A stretch of 64,000 nucleotides of DNA. Source: Sporolactobacillus shoreae. GTDB lineage: Bacteria; Bacillota; Bacilli; Bacillales; Sporolactobacillaceae. The stretch lies in the NCBI RefSeq assembly GCF_004684935.1, contig NZ_SRJD01000005.1:124001-188000 (forward strand), given 5' to 3'. Position numbers and translations under genes: made by a program. Shown piece after piece: positions 61,646 through 64,000 of this stretch. The number at the start of each line of letters is the position of its first letter. The stretch's first letter is position 1. The notes under the pieces are model-generated. The model had not been told where the DNA came from. It ran no database searches and was given only the letters and a program-made list of their open reading frames with translations.

Positions 61646-62938
61646 TCAACTGATACGTACATCCAGAACTGCTGGCGTGGCTGATGCGATCAGTCCATTT
61701 GGGACGTCCACATGAACAGCGACCTGCTGGTCACCGGTATTTAGCCCGTTAAGATCAACATTTGCTTTAATATCATTCGTGTTCAATTGATCAAGAGATG
61801 AGGAGCTCCCTGTAACTGAGACATTGACGTTTCCGCTGTTTCCGAGGGTCGCCGTTCTTCCAGCGGCAAGTCCTGTAACCGATACCGGGATATTATTGAA
61901 TTGCTTCGACACATTCCCCTGGTTCGATCCTGAAGTGGCGGAAGTGGTGCTGCTTCCGCTGCTAGGAACGCTGCTTCCTGAGGTGTTTGGTGCTATATGA
62001 ACGGTCACTGTGACTTTGGTTGGTGAAACAGTCGTTGCTCCTGCGGGAAGCGGCACATCTACGCTGAACGCTTTATCCTGTTTCAGCCCGTCAACAGCTA
62101 CAGAAACAGGAAGGGTATCCACAATCTGGTTCAGTGTATTTCCATCCTGCGCAGAAACAGTGACACTATTTGTGGACAGATCGATCGAAGTGACTGAATA
62201 ACCCTTTGCCGGAGTCCCGGTTGTCAGTGCCTGGAGGGTCACCTGCTTTGACGTTTTGGTGATCGGCACGCGGACATGTACAGAAGACGGTTCAACCGTT
62301 ACGTCCATCTGATTTCCGTTACTATTGTAGGCGTGCAGTGTGATCATTTTGTCCACTGTCGCATCGGCGCCTTTGACGTCCACGACGCCTCTGATAAACG
62401 CGATTGAATCAATCGTCTGCCTCCCGCCTGTGACCGTGACCGTGTTCGGATCAATGGTCGGGCTTCCTATAGAATAAACATTCCCTATCGTATTTTTATT
62501 CAAAACATCGATAGCTATCGGAAATTCTTTACTTGTCCGTTCTTGAATCGTCACCCTTACAGTGCCCGGAACAGCCTTCACCGACAATCCGTTTGGAAAA
62601 CCTGATGTCTGAACCCGAACGTCATACGTACCCGGTTTCATCCCGTTCAGGTTAACAAACGCACTCTTAGAACCCAAAAGTCTGGCTTTCAGGATCAGAT
62701 TGCTTGAGCCGTTCATCCGAATGTCTACTGATTGGGGCGCCCCGCTGACCACAAATTTATTCGCGTCATATTTCAGATTCAGATTCTCCGTAATTGTTGA
62801 TTGTTCCAGAGGATTGACAGCAATTCCGGACGGATTTGGCGAGGGAGTCTGGCCGGCCGAAACAATGGCATAGAGCATCAGCGCCATGACAAAAGAAATA
62901 ATTTTTACGAGCCAGTTTTTGTGCAGAAGTTTATCCAT
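61646..62938 (-). CDS. cdaR: CdaA regulator CdaR (YbbR-domain protein)
   Basis: 430 residues: one N-terminal membrane helix (11-29) and an extracytoplasmic part with four YbbR-type beta repeats. It modulates the diadenylate cyclase CdaA. Unusual is a Ser/Thr/Gly-rich linker at about 319-343 between the third and fourth repeats, with residues such as SSGSSTTSATSGS. The start at 62938 overlaps the cdaA stop by 8 bases; GAGGG lies upstream. Confidence 0.93.
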   Translation of the reverse strand: MDKLLHKNWLVKIISFVMALMLYAIVSAGQTPSPNPSGIAVNPLEQSTITENLNLKYDANKFVVSGAPQSVDIRMNGSSNLILKARLLGSKSAFVNLNGMKPGTYDVRVQTSGFPNGLSVKAVPGTVRVTIQERTSKEFPIAIDVLNKNTIGNVYSIGSPTIDPNTVTVTGGRQTIDSIAFIRGVVDVKGADATVDKMITLHAYNSNGNQMDVTVEPSSVHVRVPITKTSKQVTLQALTTGTPAKGYSVTSIDLSTNSVTVSAQDGNTLNQIVDTLPVSVAVDGLKQDKAFSVDVPLPAGATTVSPTKVTVTVHIAPNTSGSSVPSSGSSTTSATSGSNQGNVSKQFNNIPVSVTGLAAGRTATLGNSGNVNVSVTGSSSSLDQLNTNDIKANVDLNGLNTGDQQVAVHVDVPNGLIASATPAVLDVRIS

Positions 62939-63752
62939 TGCGTTTCCCTCTCCAGTTCCACCGTAAAGAAGATGCCGCGCTTTCAGGTTCATTCAGCTCA
63001 TGCTGCAGCATTTCCGTCAGCTGCTCTTCCGAAATGTCGCGGAATAACTCGCCGTTCTTCGTCACTGTAATCCCACCGGTTTCCTCCGATACAACAACAG
63101 TCAGAGCATCCGTTACTTCACTGACCCCCATCGCAGCCCGATGTCTTGTCCCGAGCTCCTTGGAAATAAACGGACTCTCGGATAAAGGAAGGTAGCACGC
63201 CGCCGCGATGACTTCATTGCCTCTAATAATCACCGCGCCGTCATGAAGCGGCGTATTCGGAATGAAAATGTTAACCAGCAATTGGAAGGTTAAGTTGCCA
63301 TTCAGAGAAATTCCCGTTTCAATATAATCATTGAGTCCCGTTTTACGTTCAATGGACATCAAAGCGCCGATTCGCCGTTTCGCCATATATGAGGATGCTT
63401 TGACAATCGCATCGGTCATTTGTTTGTGCTCTTCTTCCACGATGGCGCCCCGTGAAAAAAGTCGACCCCGGCCCAGCTGCTCAAGCACGCGGCGCAGCTC
63501 GGGCTGAAAGATCACGATAATTGCAAAAAGGCCATATGTAATCGCATTATTAAGAATCCATTCCAGCGTTTTCAATTGGAACAGACTGCTCAGAAACCAT
63601 ACGGCAACAATAACCAGTATACCCTTCGCTAGCTGGACGGCCTTTGTGCCACGAATGATCAGGATCACTTTATAAATGAGATAGGTCACAATTAATATAT
63701 CTATAATATCTGTTATATAGTTCAGAATGTTAAAATGAGTCCAAAAAGCCAT
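62931..63752 (-). CDS. cdaA: Diadenylate cyclase CdaA (DisA_N domain)
   Basis: Makes c-di-AMP from two ATP; c-di-AMP controls potassium and osmolyte uptake and cell-wall balance. 273 residues, as in B. subtilis: three membrane helices (about 8-32, 40-58 and 62-82) and the DAC domain with DGA (171-173) and RHR (203-205). I chose the ATG at 63752 with GGAGG nine bases before; the ATG three codons earlier touches that site. First gene of cdaA-cdaR-glmM. Confidence 0.97.
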   Translation of the reverse strand: MAFWTHFNILNYITDIIDILIVTYLIYKVILIIRGTKAVQLAKGILVIVAVWFLSSLFQLKTLEWILNNAITYGLFAIIVIFQPELRRVLEQLGRGRLFSRGAIVEEEHKQMTDAIVKASSYMAKRRIGALMSIERKTGLNDYIETGISLNGNLTFQLLVNIFIPNTPLHDGAVIIRGNEVIAAACYLPLSESPFISKELGTRHRAAMGVSEVTDALTVVVSEETGGITVTKNGELFRDISEEQLTEMLQHELNEPESAASSLRWNWRGKRNG

Positions 63753-63971
63753 GGCTTTCATCCTCCAGATCAGCTGCTCTTCCTCAAACGCCTAAATCCC
63801 GCTTAGCACCTCTCTTTTAAAAAACGGAGCCGGGCACTCATGCGTCATGCAGAACAAGTCCCTTTTTAAGCCTGAGAGTGCTTTACAGACCACTCGAACA
63901 AACTCCTCAGGATCTTCTTAGAGCAGAAAACTCACTTTATTAATGATAACCCGAAATGAATGATTATAGTA

Positions 63972-63992
63972 GTGCCGTTTCAGTCACAAACG
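63972..63992. other. Perfect hairpin upstream of cdaA
   Basis: GCCGTTT and AAACGGC, 7-bp arms around 7 bases, next to a TATAAT (minus strand, 63963-63968). It could be a promoter-proximal structure or end an upstream gene outside the window. Confidence 0.4.
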
Positions 63993-64000
63993 GCGTGTTC

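Overview
The window looks like chromosome from a low-GC Gram-positive, spore-former-type bacterium (Bacillales). I suspect a Sporolactobacillus-like or related lineage, but the species cannot be fixed from sequence alone. The evidence is strong AGGAGG-type ribosome sites, many TTG and GTG starts, a glmS ribozyme, an S-box (SAM-I) riboswitch, the cdaA-cdaR-glmM-glmS order, and close relatives of Bacillus proteins (YclM-type aspartokinase, YsnE, Fra/YdhG, QueG).

Layout. 1-7.5 kb: tail of a DHA2 exporter, a divergent FtsH-like AAA protease, a GNAT, a CDF-like protein, an MFS exporter, and two isochorismatase-fold hydrolases divergent from an Lrp regulator. 7.7-14.3 kb: aspartokinase, a Vga-type ABC-F resistance protein behind an attenuator leader, a secreted or anchored nuclease, YagU and a GPH sugar symporter. 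14.4-17.7 kb: an ABC-2 transporter plus two-component system. 18.3-28.3 kb: small accessory genes (YsnE, a short FAD oxidoreductase, PadR with a HAAS-pentapeptide protein, LysE, AlkD-like, QueG, Doc toxin with antitoxin, Fra, ArsR with small DMT genes) mixed with gene remnants. 28.4-38.7 kb: one-strand peptide-use block: SAM-I riboswitch, M20 dipeptidase, S9 peptidase, a Cys-codon leader ORF, oppABCDF and DUF3899. 39-52 kb: MerR/MFS, then an array of LysR regulators and EamA/DMT or MFS transporters, NUDIX, and PadR/DUF1129. 52-57.8 kb: VOC, ArsR/SRPBCC, isochorismatase, methyltransferase and GNAT among pseudogenes and repeats. 57.9-63.8 kb: core glmS (with ribozyme), glmM, cdaR, cdaA.

Main unexpected signals. 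(1) A dispersed family of 20-bp units (consensus AGTAAASRACTTTTTTTGYM), often three in exact tandem, occurs only in accessory gaps. Copies point outward on both sides of several gene modules, including the ABC/two-component module, the isochorismatase and a GNAT. (2) A complete SAM-I riboswitch sits before the M20 dipeptidase, and a 15-codon leader ORF with three consecutive Cys codons precedes oppA. Together these suggest a peptide-scavenging block tuned to sulfur amino acids. (3) The Vga-type gene has a promoter, a 3-codon ORF and a terminator in its leader, so it probably uses antibiotic-responsive attenuation. (4) At least eight decayed gene fragments were recognised in the gaps (ABC ATPase, FAH hydrolase, DMT, VOC, LysR, 2-hydroxyacid dehydrogenase, MFS and an unidentified one). 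This marks 18-28 kb and 50-57 kb as zones of high turnover. No tRNA, rRNA, CRISPR, prophage or intact transposase was seen.
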